A stretch of 64,000 bases of DNA, from NCBI GenBank assembly GCA_014204435.1, contig JACHLF010000001.1, positions 700,889-764,888 on the forward strand, given 5' to 3'. Positions 43,329-51,536 of the stretch are shown here, one piece after another (the first letter of the stretch is position 1; the number at the start of each line of letters is the position of its first letter). A program made the position numbers and the translations under genes. Below the pieces are notes generated by a model. It ran no database searches. It saw only the letters and a list, made by a program, of their open reading frames with translations, and had not been told where the DNA came from. This stretch comes from Mycobacteroides chelonae. GTDB taxonomy: Bacteria > Actinomycetota > Actinomycetes > Mycobacteriales > Mycobacteriaceae.

Positions 43329-44471
43329 CTATTTCGCCTGGCCGGTCGCTGATTCCTCATTGTTGTTCGCCCACACAAAAGCCACGCCGCTGCGTTGGCT
43401 GACCCAGCCTGTATGCGCGACCGAGATGGATCGTTCGGGGACAGTCGGGGGCATGTGTTGGATGCGGGTTTTGTGGCTGGAGACGAAGAAGTCCAGGACG
43501 TTGATGTAGTCGATGTCTGTTTGGCTGTAGTCCAGGTCGATGGTGATGTTTCTGGTGGCTGCTTCCATGTCCAGGTGCAGTAGGTGTCCGTCCCGGTTGA
43601 GCAGGACGCGGTAGGTGTAGCTGACCTGCATGGGTTTGCCTGCTGAGAGGTGTTCTTCACCAATGGCAGCGATATACGTTTGGCCGTGTTTGCGGCTGCT
43701 GCGTCGGATGGGTTTCGGTTCGCCGTTGACGCTGAATTGGACGAGTTCGAAGGCTTCGGGGGAGCCGGCGTCGATGTGGCCTTCGGGTCGGAAGAACCAG
43801 ATGGATTGTCCGTCGGGGTCGGCCATCAGGTCGCGGTATTCGGCGCGGTCGGAGACGACGGCGAAGCGCCGGGTGCTGTGTTGTGGCACGGTGGTGTAGT
43901 CCCAGCGGATGGTCGCTATGTAGTCGCAATCAGAGGCATTGCCGTTGTTGTTCTTGTTCTCGGCCCTGTTCTTGCCGCTTGCTGTGGTGAGGGAGATCGC
44001 GATGGTGGCATCGTGCCAGCGTTCGGTGGAGGCGATGGCCCGGTCGCGTACGTCGTCGTAGGTTTCGGCGGCGAACTCGGCATCGCCGAGGCGCAGTGCG
44101 AGGCTGTTACGAATAATGCGATCCAGGGTCTCGGGTGTGGCGACTGCTGCTAAGTCTTCTGCTTCGAAAGCGAATCCGTTGATGACCGCTCGCCGCATGG
44201 CGGGTGCTTGGCTAGTCAGGACTCGCTGTAGGCGCTGCTCGGCGCGTTCTTCATCGTCGCGGCGCAGTAGATAGTCCACCCCGATACCCAAAATGCCTGC
44301 GGTAAAGAGTGTGCCGCCGATTTCACTCCATGGCAGCCACGAGAGGGCCGACAAACCGGGTTGGGTGTTTAGCCATTTGGCGAGCACCATCAAAATGAAG
44401 CCAGCAAAACTGACACTGACGGCGATCAGGGCGAGTTTGAGATCATGGAGTCGGTCGAGCGGATGACGCAT
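43329..44471 (-). CDS. Membrane-anchored protein with unknown cytoplasmic domain
   Basis: 380 residues. Two N-terminal membrane helices (LALIAVSVSFAGFILMVLA and IGGTLFTAGILGIGVDYLL) form a hairpin, followed by a helical stretch (LQRVLTSQAPAMRRAVINGF) and a C-terminal beta-rich region (FELVQFSVNGEPKPIRRSS, then YTYRVLLNRDGHLLHLDME). An inverted repeat TGCTAC/GTAGCA (44473-44492) lies at the promoter, with TACAAT near the start, suggesting a very short leader. Convergent with the small basic gene. I do not recognise the domain; the two-helix anchor plus sensor-like domain is common in defence-island proteins. Confidence 0.65.
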   Translation of the reverse strand: MRHPLDRLHDLKLALIAVSVSFAGFILMVLAKWLNTQPGLSALSWLPWSEIGGTLFTAGILGIGVDYLLRRDDEERAEQRLQRVLTSQAPAMRRAVINGFAFEAEDLAAVATPETLDRIIRNSLALRLGDAEFAAETYDDVRDRAIASTERWHDATIAISLTTASGKNRAENKNNNGNASDCDYIATIRWDYTTVPQHSTRRFAVVSDRAEYRDLMADPDGQSIWFFRPEGHIDAGSPEAFELVQFSVNGEPKPIRRSSRKHGQTYIAAIGEEHLSAGKPMQVSYTYRVLLNRDGHLLHLDMEAATRNITIDLDYSQTDIDYINVLDFFVSSHKTRIQHMPPTVPERSISVAHTGWVSQRSGVAFVWANNNEESATGQAK

Positions 44472-44607
44472 ATGCTACGACCTATTGTAGCAGGTCGGCG
44501 CCCAAGCTAGCTCGACGAATCAGTGTAATTGGCTTGCACTGCAACATAATTCAGATATTCACGTATGCGGCGGGTTCGGCCAGGTGTAGTGACACTTCCA
44601 TGACAAA

Positions 44608-44636
44608 CACCCCGAAACGGTGGACGTCTCGGGGTG
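44608..44636 (-). terminator. Hairpin after the micro-ORF
   Basis: Read on the minus strand, CACCCCGA and TCGGGGTG pair around a 13-base loop, followed by TTTGTCAT. It is 31 bases past the micro-ORF stop. A likely, though weak, intrinsic terminator. Confidence 0.5.
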
Positions 44637-44667
44637 CTGCCAACCATGGATCTGGTGCTAGCGGGAG

Positions 44668-44709
44668 TTACCCGCCGCCACCACTAACGAAACCGCCTCC
44701 GCCGCTCAT
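44668..44709 (-). CDS. 13-codon glycine-rich micro-ORF with strong Shine-Dalgarno
   Basis: ATG 44709 is preceded five bases away by AAAGGAGGT, nearly the full anti-16S complement. It encodes MSGGGGFVSGGGG and then TAA. A hairpin terminator follows. The surrounding 380 bases between the 43.3-44.5 kb gene and the controller gene hold no other convincing frame. It may be a leader peptide, a precursor of a tiny exported or modified peptide, or a regulatory ORF. Too short for any homology call. Confidence 0.5.
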   Translation of the reverse strand: MSGGGGFVSGGGG

Positions 44710-44850
44710 ATGCCACCTCCTTTGTCCCATTGTTCCTGGTCCGGGCCGTTTTGCCCGTCTGGTCCACGGTACGAGGAAATCTATCAGGATTCAAGGGATT
44801 GGGATTTATTGTCTCTGGATTGATAGTGTTGCTACCTATGGGGTTGGGGT

Positions 44851-45150
44851 ATGCCCGCCCCGTCCCAATCGCCCGTCTCACCCGCCACCCAAGAGTTCGG
44901 TCGTCGCGTGGTGGCGCGGCGTCGCGAGCTCGGGTTGAGCCAGGAGAAAGCTGCCGAAGTGATTGGCCTGCACTGGACCTATCTCGGCCAGGTAGAGCGC
45001 GGACGGCGCAACATCACCCTAAACAACATCGTGAAGATCGCCCGAGGGCTTGGGGTTGATCCGGGGGAGTTGGTGAAGGGGCTGCCGATATCAGATGACG
45101 TGGGCAACAGATCGGTGAGCTTGCCAGAAAGTGTCAGGAGGCCTACCTAG
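44851..45150 (+). CDS. Controller protein (C protein) of the BamHI-like system
   Basis: 99 residues with an XRE helix-turn-helix: FGRRVVARRRELGLSQEKAAEVIGLHWTYLGQVERGRRNITLNNIVKIARGL, the standard C-protein fold. Placed directly upstream of the endonuclease gene (10-base gap), as in many type II systems, where C times endonuclease expression after the methyltransferase has acted. No clear C-box repeat is seen by eye upstream. Start ATG 44851. Confidence 0.85.
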   Translation: MPAPSQSPVSPATQEFGRRVVARRRELGLSQEKAAEVIGLHWTYLGQVERGRRNITLNNIVKIARGLGVDPGELVKGLPISDDVGNRSVSLPESVRRPT

Positions 45151-45160
45151 ACTCCGTTGT

Positions 45161-45811
45161 ATGTGGATCGAATCATGGGAGCATCTCGTTGACCAGGTGG
45201 CTGAAGTTGGCATCTACACGGTGACTGCGCCGTTCGGGAAGGTTGCCAGGCATATCAGGAAGGCCGTCGCTGCCACGGTTCACCCTGCTGGTTCAACGAA
45301 ATTCACGATCTACCCAGAGTCTGGCAAGAAGACCAACATGGGTAATGGGGTGAAGCCGATCAAAAAGGGGTTTACGGACAAGCTCGTTGAATTGGGTTGG
45401 ACTTTGGAAAAGAAGCCTCCGCGGAGCGATGACGACGACGCGAAGGGTTCCCGTCCGGGTGCATTCGACTGTCACTATGACTTCGAAGACGACGAACTTA
45501 AGCCGTTCGTCGTTGAGTGGGAGACAGGCAATATCTCATCGAGCCACCGCGCGATCAACCGCATTGGCCTCGGGATCAAGAAGGGCTACATCTCAGGCGG
45601 CGCGCTGATTGTACCGACCGTGCCACTGGCGACTTATTTGACGGACCGGGTGGGCAATAAGCGTGAACTGCTCCCTTATTACGATTTGTGGCGAACGTGG
45701 GACCAATTGGCCTCAACGGCATACTTCGGTATCATTGCTGTTGAACACGATGCTGAATCATTGGATGTTCCAAGGATTCCCAAAGGTACAGACGGACGCG
45801 CAGCTCGCTAG
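45161..45811 (+). CDS. Type II restriction endonuclease, BamHI homologue
   Basis: Cuts DNA at a palindromic site, probably GGATCC like BamHI. From ATG 45161 it has 216 residues (BamHI has 213). Conserved blocks, compared with BamHI from memory: NGVKPIKK, then WETGNISSSHRAINRIGLGI, YLTDRVGN, ELLPYYDL and the C-terminal PRIPKGTDGRAAR. Catalytic residues match: Asp103, Glu119 and Glu121 correspond to BamHI Asp94, Glu111, Glu113 with nearly the same spacing. A GTG at 45131 is the only other start; an AGGAGG at 45136 suits neither well. Its stop codon interlocks with that of the convergent methyltransferase. Confidence 0.92.
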   Translation: MWIESWEHLVDQVAEVGIYTVTAPFGKVARHIRKAVAATVHPAGSTKFTIYPESGKKTNMGNGVKPIKKGFTDKLVELGWTLEKKPPRSDDDDAKGSRPGAFDCHYDFEDDELKPFVVEWETGNISSSHRAINRIGLGIKKGYISGGALIVPTVPLATYLTDRVGNKRELLPYYDLWRTWDQLASTAYFGIIAVEHDAESLDVPRIPKGTDGRAAR

Positions 45812-46647
45812 GACGATCCTCGTCGTTTTTTAGCAGAATCGCCCAAACCTGGCAATATTGGCTGATTGCCAAGTCCTGTTACTCGGTTAATGATCGGGTC
45901 AACATCTCCAAGCTCGATCCCAATCCAATGCCTATGCAGTCTCTCGGCGACAGCATAGGTTGTTCCTGCGCCACCAAATGGGTCGAAGACCGTATCGCCA
46001 GGTTCAGATGCAATCTCCAGTACTCGTTCTAGCAGCTTCTCGCTCAGCTCATTGGCTGGCCGGTTTTTGGTTCGCTGATGGCGGACTGGCGGAATATCTG
46101 ACCATACGTCGGTAAGATTAAGACCTTCTGGGTGGAGCTTATTTCGATGACCGCCGTAGTCCTTGACATCGCCGCCACAGTGGCGGCACACCTGAATGGG
46201 TACGCGAGGTCGTGTGAACGAGCGCGGCTTGCCGTTTGTGAAATATAGAAGACTGTAGTGGCTAGGATAAAGCTTGCCGCTAATAGGAAGTCCGAACTTG
46301 ATGTCTATAGTTATCCAATGACGGAAGTCAAGGCCAAGTTGCCGCATGTAGGCACCGTTGTGCAGATTCCATTTTGGGATGTTATAAAGAAAGAACGCGC
46401 CTCCCTTACTTAGGAGGCGGGCACCCTCTTTTATCCAGGCCTCACTCCATGCAAGGTACTTTGCTTCGGCGATGCTGTCGTCGTAGTGCTTGCCATACAG
46501 CTTACCAAGATTAAATGGTGGGTCGGCAAAAATAAGATCGATGCTACCGTCATCTAGCGTCCGCATAAGGTCGAGGCAGTCGCCCTTGTAGAGAGTACCG
46601 AGCTCAGTAGTGAGTACCTTGTGGGCCTGGGTCTGCTCATCGGTCAC
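45808..46647 (-). CDS. DNA methyltransferase of the BamHI-like system
   Basis: 279 residues, beta-class order: motif IV FADPPFNLGKLYG near residue 40, motif I VFDPFGGAGTTYA near residue 233. Between them lies a zinc-like CRHCGG and the LNLTDVWSDIPPVRHQRTKNRPANELSEKLLERVLE segment common to these enzymes. Probably N4-cytosine methylation at the BamHI site, protecting host DNA. It lacks the extra length of M.BamHI (about 420 residues as I remember). The stop codons of R and M share the bases CTAG at 45808-45811. GTG 46647 is the start, 13 bases after the DUF3644 gene. Confidence 0.9.
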   Translation of the reverse strand: MTDEQTQAHKVLTTELGTLYKGDCLDLMRTLDDGSIDLIFADPPFNLGKLYGKHYDDSIAEAKYLAWSEAWIKEGARLLSKGGAFFLYNIPKWNLHNGAYMRQLGLDFRHWITIDIKFGLPISGKLYPSHYSLLYFTNGKPRSFTRPRVPIQVCRHCGGDVKDYGGHRNKLHPEGLNLTDVWSDIPPVRHQRTKNRPANELSEKLLERVLEIASEPGDTVFDPFGGAGTTYAVAERLHRHWIGIELGDVDPIINRVTGLGNQPILPGLGDSAKKRRGSS

Positions 46648-46660
46648 TTCAGGGGACTCC

Positions 46661-47743
46661 TCACGATGCTTTCGTGCTAGGGGAAATTTTATGACGAGCC
46701 GGCTTACCGATAAAATTGAGAAAACCGTTCTCCGTCTGCAATTTATCGATCAATCGCTTGACCCATTTTTCACTATACACATAGTCTTTGTGTGGTTGAT
46801 CGTACCGACAGAAATCCTCTTTTGTGCGTTCGGGATGATCCGATTTAGATGGTGGGCGTATGTCGTGGCGTCTCCATGCCTGAACAAAATCGTCCATATT
46901 AAAATCAAACGGAATCTTAGCGGCCACGCGCTCCACTACTTGATGTGGCTTAAGCAAGCCCAGGTTCCCGATTCCGCGCTGCTGTTCACGAACAATAACG
47001 AGGCCGCTGTTCCCCATCGATTCGATCGCTTTTTTCTGATCATCATTCATATCGCTCTCGCGTGTGAAAGTCATGCCGATAGCATCGGAATCGCCTTTTG
47101 CGAGTTCAAGAACAACTCGAAGCTTGAAGTCATAACGTGAGTCGTAGCGTGTTGAGTCAGGTAGATTGACAACACTGTCGGCGATGAACTGTTGCAGTGA
47201 CTTCGGCAGCGCTTTGTGAAGTCGGGTGAGAGTGCGTACGCCCTCTGTAGTGAATGTGCCGATAAATACGGGAAATCGCAGTACCGCAGCTAGGGAATGT
47301 TCTGCTCCAAACTGACTAACCAGCTCTTGCTCGAAGTTAAGTAGTAGGGCTTGGGAGCGTCCGCCGACCGCCAGAGTCAATCCTTCTTGTTGCCTCGTAT
47401 ATCTGTGCTCGATTTTATTACGGAGACTGATAAAGAACTCGACATTAGCGCGCGTCGGATCAGAGATGTCTGGCCAGCGTTCCTTGACACACTTGGCAAG
47501 CTCCCACTTCTTAGGCTCGCCATCTACTTTTTCAAGTCGTCTTGTTTTCCCGATGCGATAGCGAACATCTACACCGTCTCGCTCGAACTCGGCGTGCAGC
47601 AGATACAGCCAGGCGAGGTGCATATGGATGATGAAAGCCTCGAACGAGCGACGCTCCGATGGGTCGTTATACATGCGAACGGCTACACATGCCTCGTCAC
47701 GCGCAGCGTCGACCATGCAGCGCCAATGGGGCGGACGCGCCAT
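46661..47743 (-). CDS. DUF3644 domain protein linked to the restriction-modification system
   Basis: 360 residues. The N-terminal part (FEAFIIHMHLAWLYLLHAEFERDGVDVRYR, then ISDPTRANVEFFISLRNKIEHRY) matches the DUF3644 family. The C-terminal part (HQVVERVAAKIPFDFNMDDFVQAWRRHDIRP) looks like a winged-helix or EC042-type domain, followed by YVYSEKWVKRLIDKL. Start ATG 47743 with AGGAGA upstream. Sits directly before the methyltransferase gene as a likely operon. DUF3644 proteins recur beside phage-defence genes; their function is unknown. Confidence 0.78.
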   Translation of the reverse strand: MARPPHWRCMVDAARDEACVAVRMYNDPSERRSFEAFIIHMHLAWLYLLHAEFERDGVDVRYRIGKTRRLEKVDGEPKKWELAKCVKERWPDISDPTRANVEFFISLRNKIEHRYTRQQEGLTLAVGGRSQALLLNFEQELVSQFGAEHSLAAVLRFPVFIGTFTTEGVRTLTRLHKALPKSLQQFIADSVVNLPDSTRYDSRYDFKLRVVLELAKGDSDAIGMTFTRESDMNDDQKKAIESMGNSGLVIVREQQRGIGNLGLLKPHQVVERVAAKIPFDFNMDDFVQAWRRHDIRPPSKSDHPERTKEDFCRYDQPHKDYVYSEKWVKRLIDKLQTENGFLNFIGKPARHKISPSTKAS

Positions 47744-48098
47744 GGATGATCTCCTCTCGTGATAGTCGGATTCTAGTGCTGGTAACAGACAAACAGCGGC
47801 AGCCGAGCGCGGTGGTGGTCGTTTTGCGTGTTGGCTCGCGGATGGCGTGATCGACGAGACTTTTATGGTGAAGTCGGGTCTGCTGCATGGATGGCTTACA
47901 TTGATGACCTGACCTATCTGTGCAGCAGACCCTGTTGGGTTCCAGTCGCGGAGGCTAACTGACGGCGGTGAGGGTGCCGTTGGTGAATGGATAGTTTGTG
48001 TTTAATCGGGGTGCGGTAGCTGAGAAGGTGTTGAAACGGTCGCCATCAGGCTTTAGGGTGACGATCAGCTAAGGATTCATCTGGGAGGGAGCTATCGG
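47744..48098. other. Intergenic stretch with short inverted-repeat relic
   Basis: 355 bases between the DUF3644 gene and the WXG100 genes. No frame with a credible start or composition. It contains a perfect 12-base inverted repeat (47876-47887 and 47921-47932). The last part holds the promoter and Shine-Dalgarno (GGGAGGGAG) of the WXG100 operon. Confidence 0.6.
47876..47932. repeat. 57-bp inverted-repeat unit, possible IS6-like end pair
   Basis: GGGTCTGCTGCA at 47876-47887 and its exact complement TGCAGCAGACCC at 47921-47932, with 33 bases between. Reading in from the right end, GGGTCTGCTGCACAGATAGG resembles terminal repeats of IS6-family elements (GG-TCTGTTGCA type). It may be a MITE or an internally deleted IS; a plain hairpin is the alternative. 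Confidence 0.45.
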
Positions 48099-48401
48099 AT
48101 GACGGGGTCTTTCAGTACGCAGACCAGTGAGATGCTGGCCGCATCGGATCTTGCCGCGGATGCCGCGACCCATCTGAAGAACGAGCTCGAACGGTTATCT
48201 CAGGTGTGGGAAGACCTCACCAGTACCTGGGAGGGTCGCGCTTCCAGTGCCTTTCGTCCCGAGTGGGATGAGTGGGCCGAAGGTGCCACGAAGGTCATCG
48301 ACGCGCTCGACGGAAGCGCCAAGCTGCTGGCCCAGCACGCCTACACCTACACCGATCTGGAGGCCAATAACAGCGGGAACATCTCATCGGTGGGGCTGTG
48401 A
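48099..48401 (+). CDS. WXG100 family protein with type VII export signal
   Basis: 100 residues, helical hairpin. The WXG motif is STWEGRASSAF in the turn, and YTDLE near the C terminus matches the YxxxD/E type VII secretion signal. ATG 48099 follows GGGAGGGAG. The next gene starts at its stop codon (TGATG), so the two are co-translated as an Esx-like pair. It probably chaperones or co-exports the toxin encoded downstream through an ESX system located elsewhere. Confidence 0.87.
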   Translation: MTGSFSTQTSEMLAASDLAADAATHLKNELERLSQVWEDLTSTWEGRASSAFRPEWDEWAEGATKVIDALDGSAKLLAQHAYTYTDLEANNSGNISSVGL

Positions 48402-48706
48402 TGGAAGCTGAAGGCCACCGCTACCGCGTGGACCTCGAAGCATTGGAGAGCTTCGCGGACAAGTTGGCGGCGTTCGACCGTGTTGCCGAGAAGTGCACCA
48501 GCGAGGTAGACGCGCGAATCCGTGATCTGCATACCGTTTGGACTGGTGCCGACGCGGCAGCCCAGGCCGCATATCACCAGGAATGGCTGGAAGGTTTCGC
48601 GCAGATGCGCAAGGTCCAGGAAGAGCTGGAAGACAGTGCCCGCGCGTCGCACTTCCAGTACAACCAGGCCATTGAGCACAACCGGAAGATGTGGCCTTCG
48701 GCGTGA
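48401..48706 (+). CDS. WXG100-like partner protein
   Basis: 101 residues with TVWTGADAAAQAAYHQEW carrying the WxG turn. Heptad-like helices on both sides; no YxxxD/E tail. The second member of the pair; the toxin gene start overlaps its stop by four bases (GTGA). The likely role is to form a heterodimer with the first protein or with the toxin N terminus. Confidence 0.84.
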   Translation: MEAEGHRYRVDLEALESFADKLAAFDRVAEKCTSEVDARIRDLHTVWTGADAAAQAAYHQEWLEGFAQMRKVQEELEDSARASHFQYNQAIEHNRKMWPSA

Positions 48707-50166
48707 CGATCATCTTCGACGGCGCTGCGGTCAAGGACGCTGCCTGGAAGTTCGGGAACATGGGCGGCCTGATCAAGGGGAAGGTCACAAGCGCCGCAGA
48801 ACAACTCGCGAACTCAGGCGGCATGGCCGGAACGGACTCTGCGGGGCAGAAGTTCGCCAAGGAGTACGACGCACTCGCTAAGGAGGCGTTCGGGCTGGGG
48901 GCTATGACGGTCAACGCCATCCTGAAGGCCGCCGATCTCCTCGACGCGACGGCACACAATCACGGGGCTGCCGACACGCCGCCGATGACGCTTGACTCGA
49001 TACCAGAGAAGTATCGGCACTTCTTCCCGCCCGGCTGGAAACCCTCGCCGCAGAACAGAACACCGATGCAAACGCCAACTGCGCCAGCCTCACTGGGCGC
49101 GAAGGCTGCCCCGAGCTGGTGGGAGACCATCAAGGATCATGTCGAGGGCGCGGCGTGGCCTAACGGGGACTCCGAGAAGCTCCGGAATGCAGCGAACACA
49201 TGGAACTACTTGGCCAACGAGATAAGCGACATGGCATTCCAGGTCGATGCTCCCGGCTACGGGCAGGCTCCTGGCGACGGACCTATGGGCCAGGTTAACT
49301 CCCAGGTCTCACCGGAGATTCCGGACGTGATGAGCAACTTGGAGAACGCCCGCAACGGGATCGATGACACCGTCGCTGCATTCCATGCCGCAGGCATGGC
49401 GTGCGCGAACTACGCGCAGAACATTGATGACGTCCATAACAAAATCAGCAACGAAATAATTATGCTCGCTGCCACCGTCGGAGCAGTCGAGGTAGCTGCG
49501 GCCATCCTAGTGCCTTTGACCGTGGGTGCCAGCGAGGCTGTGTCCAAGGTTGTGGACTTGGCGCGCCTTGAGGAAGCTGGGCGGAAGGTCGCCTTGATGA
49601 TCCGCGAGTTCATCGCCGCCGCCGAGCTGTCGACGATGCCTACCGTGGCAGCCGCAGCGCAGGCCATCGGTGCCACCTCACGCCTGGCACCTCTTGCGAG
49701 CGCAGAGATTTCACTGCTTGCTGCCGAGCAGCGCGGGCTACTTGCCGGCGATGTCGCCATGGACCTGAACGTGCTGTACCCACGCCCCTATCTGAGGGTG
49801 GGCACCAAGCGAACCGTCGAGAACGCCACACGCAAGACCGCCGACGGTAAGTACTACATCGTTGATGCTGACAAGTCCGTGCGAGTTCTGGTGGATCGCA
49901 ACGGGACTTACGGGTCGGACGTTCTTGGGCTGCCCAAAACCGCTGACGGCAAGTACTTCATCGACGGTAACGGGATTAAGTACCCGGTTCAGACGGGGTA
50001 CGACTTCGGGCACAAGAGCGGTGAAGAGTTCTGGCGTCTGCAGCAACGGGCTGCGAGTGAGAATTGGTCGCGCCAACGATGGAACGATGAGATGAATAAC
50101 CCCAATCTGTACGAGCTTCAGGACATCCCTGGAAACCGCAGTCACCGATACGAGTTGCCACGATGA
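48703..50166 (+). CDS. Type VII-secreted polymorphic toxin with C-terminal GH-E nuclease domain
   Basis: 487 residues from GTG 48703. The first 100 residues are helical and WXG100-like (AAEQLANSGGMAGTDSAGQKFAKEYDALAKEAF). Residues about 150-245 form a second helical module (EKLRNAANTWNYLANEISDMA). Hydrophobic helices follow (IIMLAATVGAVEVAAAILVPLTVG). The last 120 residues form a toxin domain: TADGKYYIVDADKSVRVLVD, then YDFGHKSGEEFWRLQQRA, WSRQRWNDEMNNPNLYELQ and GNRSHRYE. This is the HNH/EndoVII-type GH-E nuclease pattern (Gly-His at about 436-437, final Glu about 484). Probable role: DNA-damaging effector against competitors. Confidence 0.87.
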   Translation: MTIIFDGAAVKDAAWKFGNMGGLIKGKVTSAAEQLANSGGMAGTDSAGQKFAKEYDALAKEAFGLGAMTVNAILKAADLLDATAHNHGAADTPPMTLDSIPEKYRHFFPPGWKPSPQNRTPMQTPTAPASLGAKAAPSWWETIKDHVEGAAWPNGDSEKLRNAANTWNYLANEISDMAFQVDAPGYGQAPGDGPMGQVNSQVSPEIPDVMSNLENARNGIDDTVAAFHAAGMACANYAQNIDDVHNKISNEIIMLAATVGAVEVAAAILVPLTVGASEAVSKVVDLARLEEAGRKVALMIREFIAAAELSTMPTVAAAAQAIGATSRLAPLASAEISLLAAEQRGLLAGDVAMDLNVLYPRPYLRVGTKRTVENATRKTADGKYYIVDADKSVRVLVDRNGTYGSDVLGLPKTADGKYFIDGNGIKYPVQTGYDFGHKSGEEFWRLQQRAASENWSRQRWNDEMNNPNLYELQDIPGNRSHRYELPR

Positions 50167-50177
50167 GGGGCACGCCG

Positions 50178-50663
50178 ATGAACCCTAACGACCGCGATCA
50201 AGCCGGCCGCACACCACTGCATTACGCGGTGCTCGACGGACCAGAAGGATCTGCGAACGACTGGAAGCTGACCGACCCGTCCGAACGTGAAGAGGCCCGC
50301 AAACGCAGCGCAGATTACAAGCTCACCAACGCCGAGCACCTGATTGCAAGCGGTGCCGAGGTCGACGCTACAGACGATCAGAACTGGACCCCACTGCATT
50401 TCGCCGCCCGCACAGACAGTCCTGAGGTAGTCAAGCTGCTTCTTGATTCCGGTGCCGACATCAACGCCATCAACGGGCGCGGAGAAACACCCATCACCAT
50501 CGCGGCGGGCAGCACCACAGCTTCAAATGCAGGTGTCCTTGAACTGCTCCGGGAGCGAGGTGCCGATCCCTTCCTTAAGGGCGAAGGTGGGGTCAGCGCA
50601 ATCGATTTCGCGAAGATGATTGGCGACGAAAAGGTGAACTCGGTCTTCGCGGACCTCCTGTGA
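50178..50663 (+). CDS. Ankyrin-repeat protein, likely immunity protein
   Basis: 161 residues with at least three ankyrin repeats: RDQAGRTPLHYAVLDG, TDDQNWTPLHFAARTDSPEVVKLLLDSGAD, INGRGETPITIAA, and GVLELLRERGADPFLKGEGG. I use ATG 50178, which has GAGGGG six bases upstream; ATG 50163 overlapping the toxin stop is possible. Small ankyrin proteins directly after polymorphic toxins are a known immunity type. No export signal, so it acts in the cytoplasm. Confidence 0.8.
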   Translation: MNPNDRDQAGRTPLHYAVLDGPEGSANDWKLTDPSEREEARKRSADYKLTNAEHLIASGAEVDATDDQNWTPLHFAARTDSPEVVKLLLDSGADINAINGRGETPITIAAGSTTASNAGVLELLRERGADPFLKGEGGVSAIDFAKMIGDEKVNSVFADLL

Positions 50664-51334
50664 CCACCGACCCGGCTCATTTCGCCCCCTGGACTCCACT
50701 TCTCGCCTGCCGCTCATTCGAACTCGATCACCTCAGCGTGCCATCAGGCCGACTGGCGATACGTGACGTCTACGACCTCGACAGCCCGCAGGTCGTGCTT
50801 ACGGTTCCAATAGGGGATCACCGCGTTTGGGCCACCGAGTTCGATATTCGGTCAAACCTCAAAGGTGGCGACCCTCTTTTCCGGCCCGCACACCTGTCGG
50901 TGCAGGTATCGGACGCGGCTCCTACGCGTGTGGGCTTGCCAGACACCCTGTACCACAAGGAGATTCCGTCCTATGGGGTGAGCGTGGACACCGACCTTGG
51001 GATCATCCTCATCCACGACGCCGATTCCCTATCCGCCGCAGATATGGAATCTCTCGACGAGAGCTGGGAACAAGCGTGGGAGAGTACCGACGATTACTCC
51101 GAGGTGCACAGTGGCGGCGGAGCCAGAGTGATTACCTGCAAAACGGTGTTCGAGAAGAAGCGCTTTCCGATCCTGGCCAGCTTCGACGCTGATGACTATC
51201 CGGTTGCCGTGCACATCGACTTCGGGGTAATTGACACCGATGGCACCGCAACATGGACTGCCCAGGTTGCGAGGGCCAGAAGCTGGGGTACAAAAGCGGG
51301 GCGTATGTTCCCTTGGTTATTCCGTCAACGGTAG
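50660..51334 (+). CDS. DUF4241-like protein, possible second immunity protein
   Basis: 224 residues. PSYGVSVDTDLGIILIHDADSL and RFPILASFDADDYPVAVHIDFGVID resemble the DUF4241 family (the G-Y-G-V-D-x-G block and late PVAVVTDFG strand). GTG 50660 overlaps the ankyrin gene stop by four bases. DUF4241 proteins appear as immunity or immunity-like genes in actinobacterial toxin loci. It could be an immunity for this or a lost toxin. Confidence 0.6.
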   Translation: MTTDPAHFAPWTPLLACRSFELDHLSVPSGRLAIRDVYDLDSPQVVLTVPIGDHRVWATEFDIRSNLKGGDPLFRPAHLSVQVSDAAPTRVGLPDTLYHKEIPSYGVSVDTDLGIILIHDADSLSAADMESLDESWEQAWESTDDYSEVHSGGGARVITCKTVFEKKRFPILASFDADDYPVAVHIDFGVIDTDGTATWTAQVARARSWGTKAGRMFPWLFRQR

Positions 51335-51536
51335 AAAGAAAATCGCCGGCCAGTCGCCGTGCAGGCCGGGCGAGATCGCCTACCCGCCTGCTGTCATTTT
51401 TGTTGCTGCCAGCGAAGGGTGTATCCGGTCTGATCCGCCGCCTACACTCCCGAATGATCCCGGGTGTGCAGCAGTCGTGAAGACAAGCGGACAACAATTC
51501 ACCGACAGTTGAACCTGGGCGTGACAAGCTGTGTCG

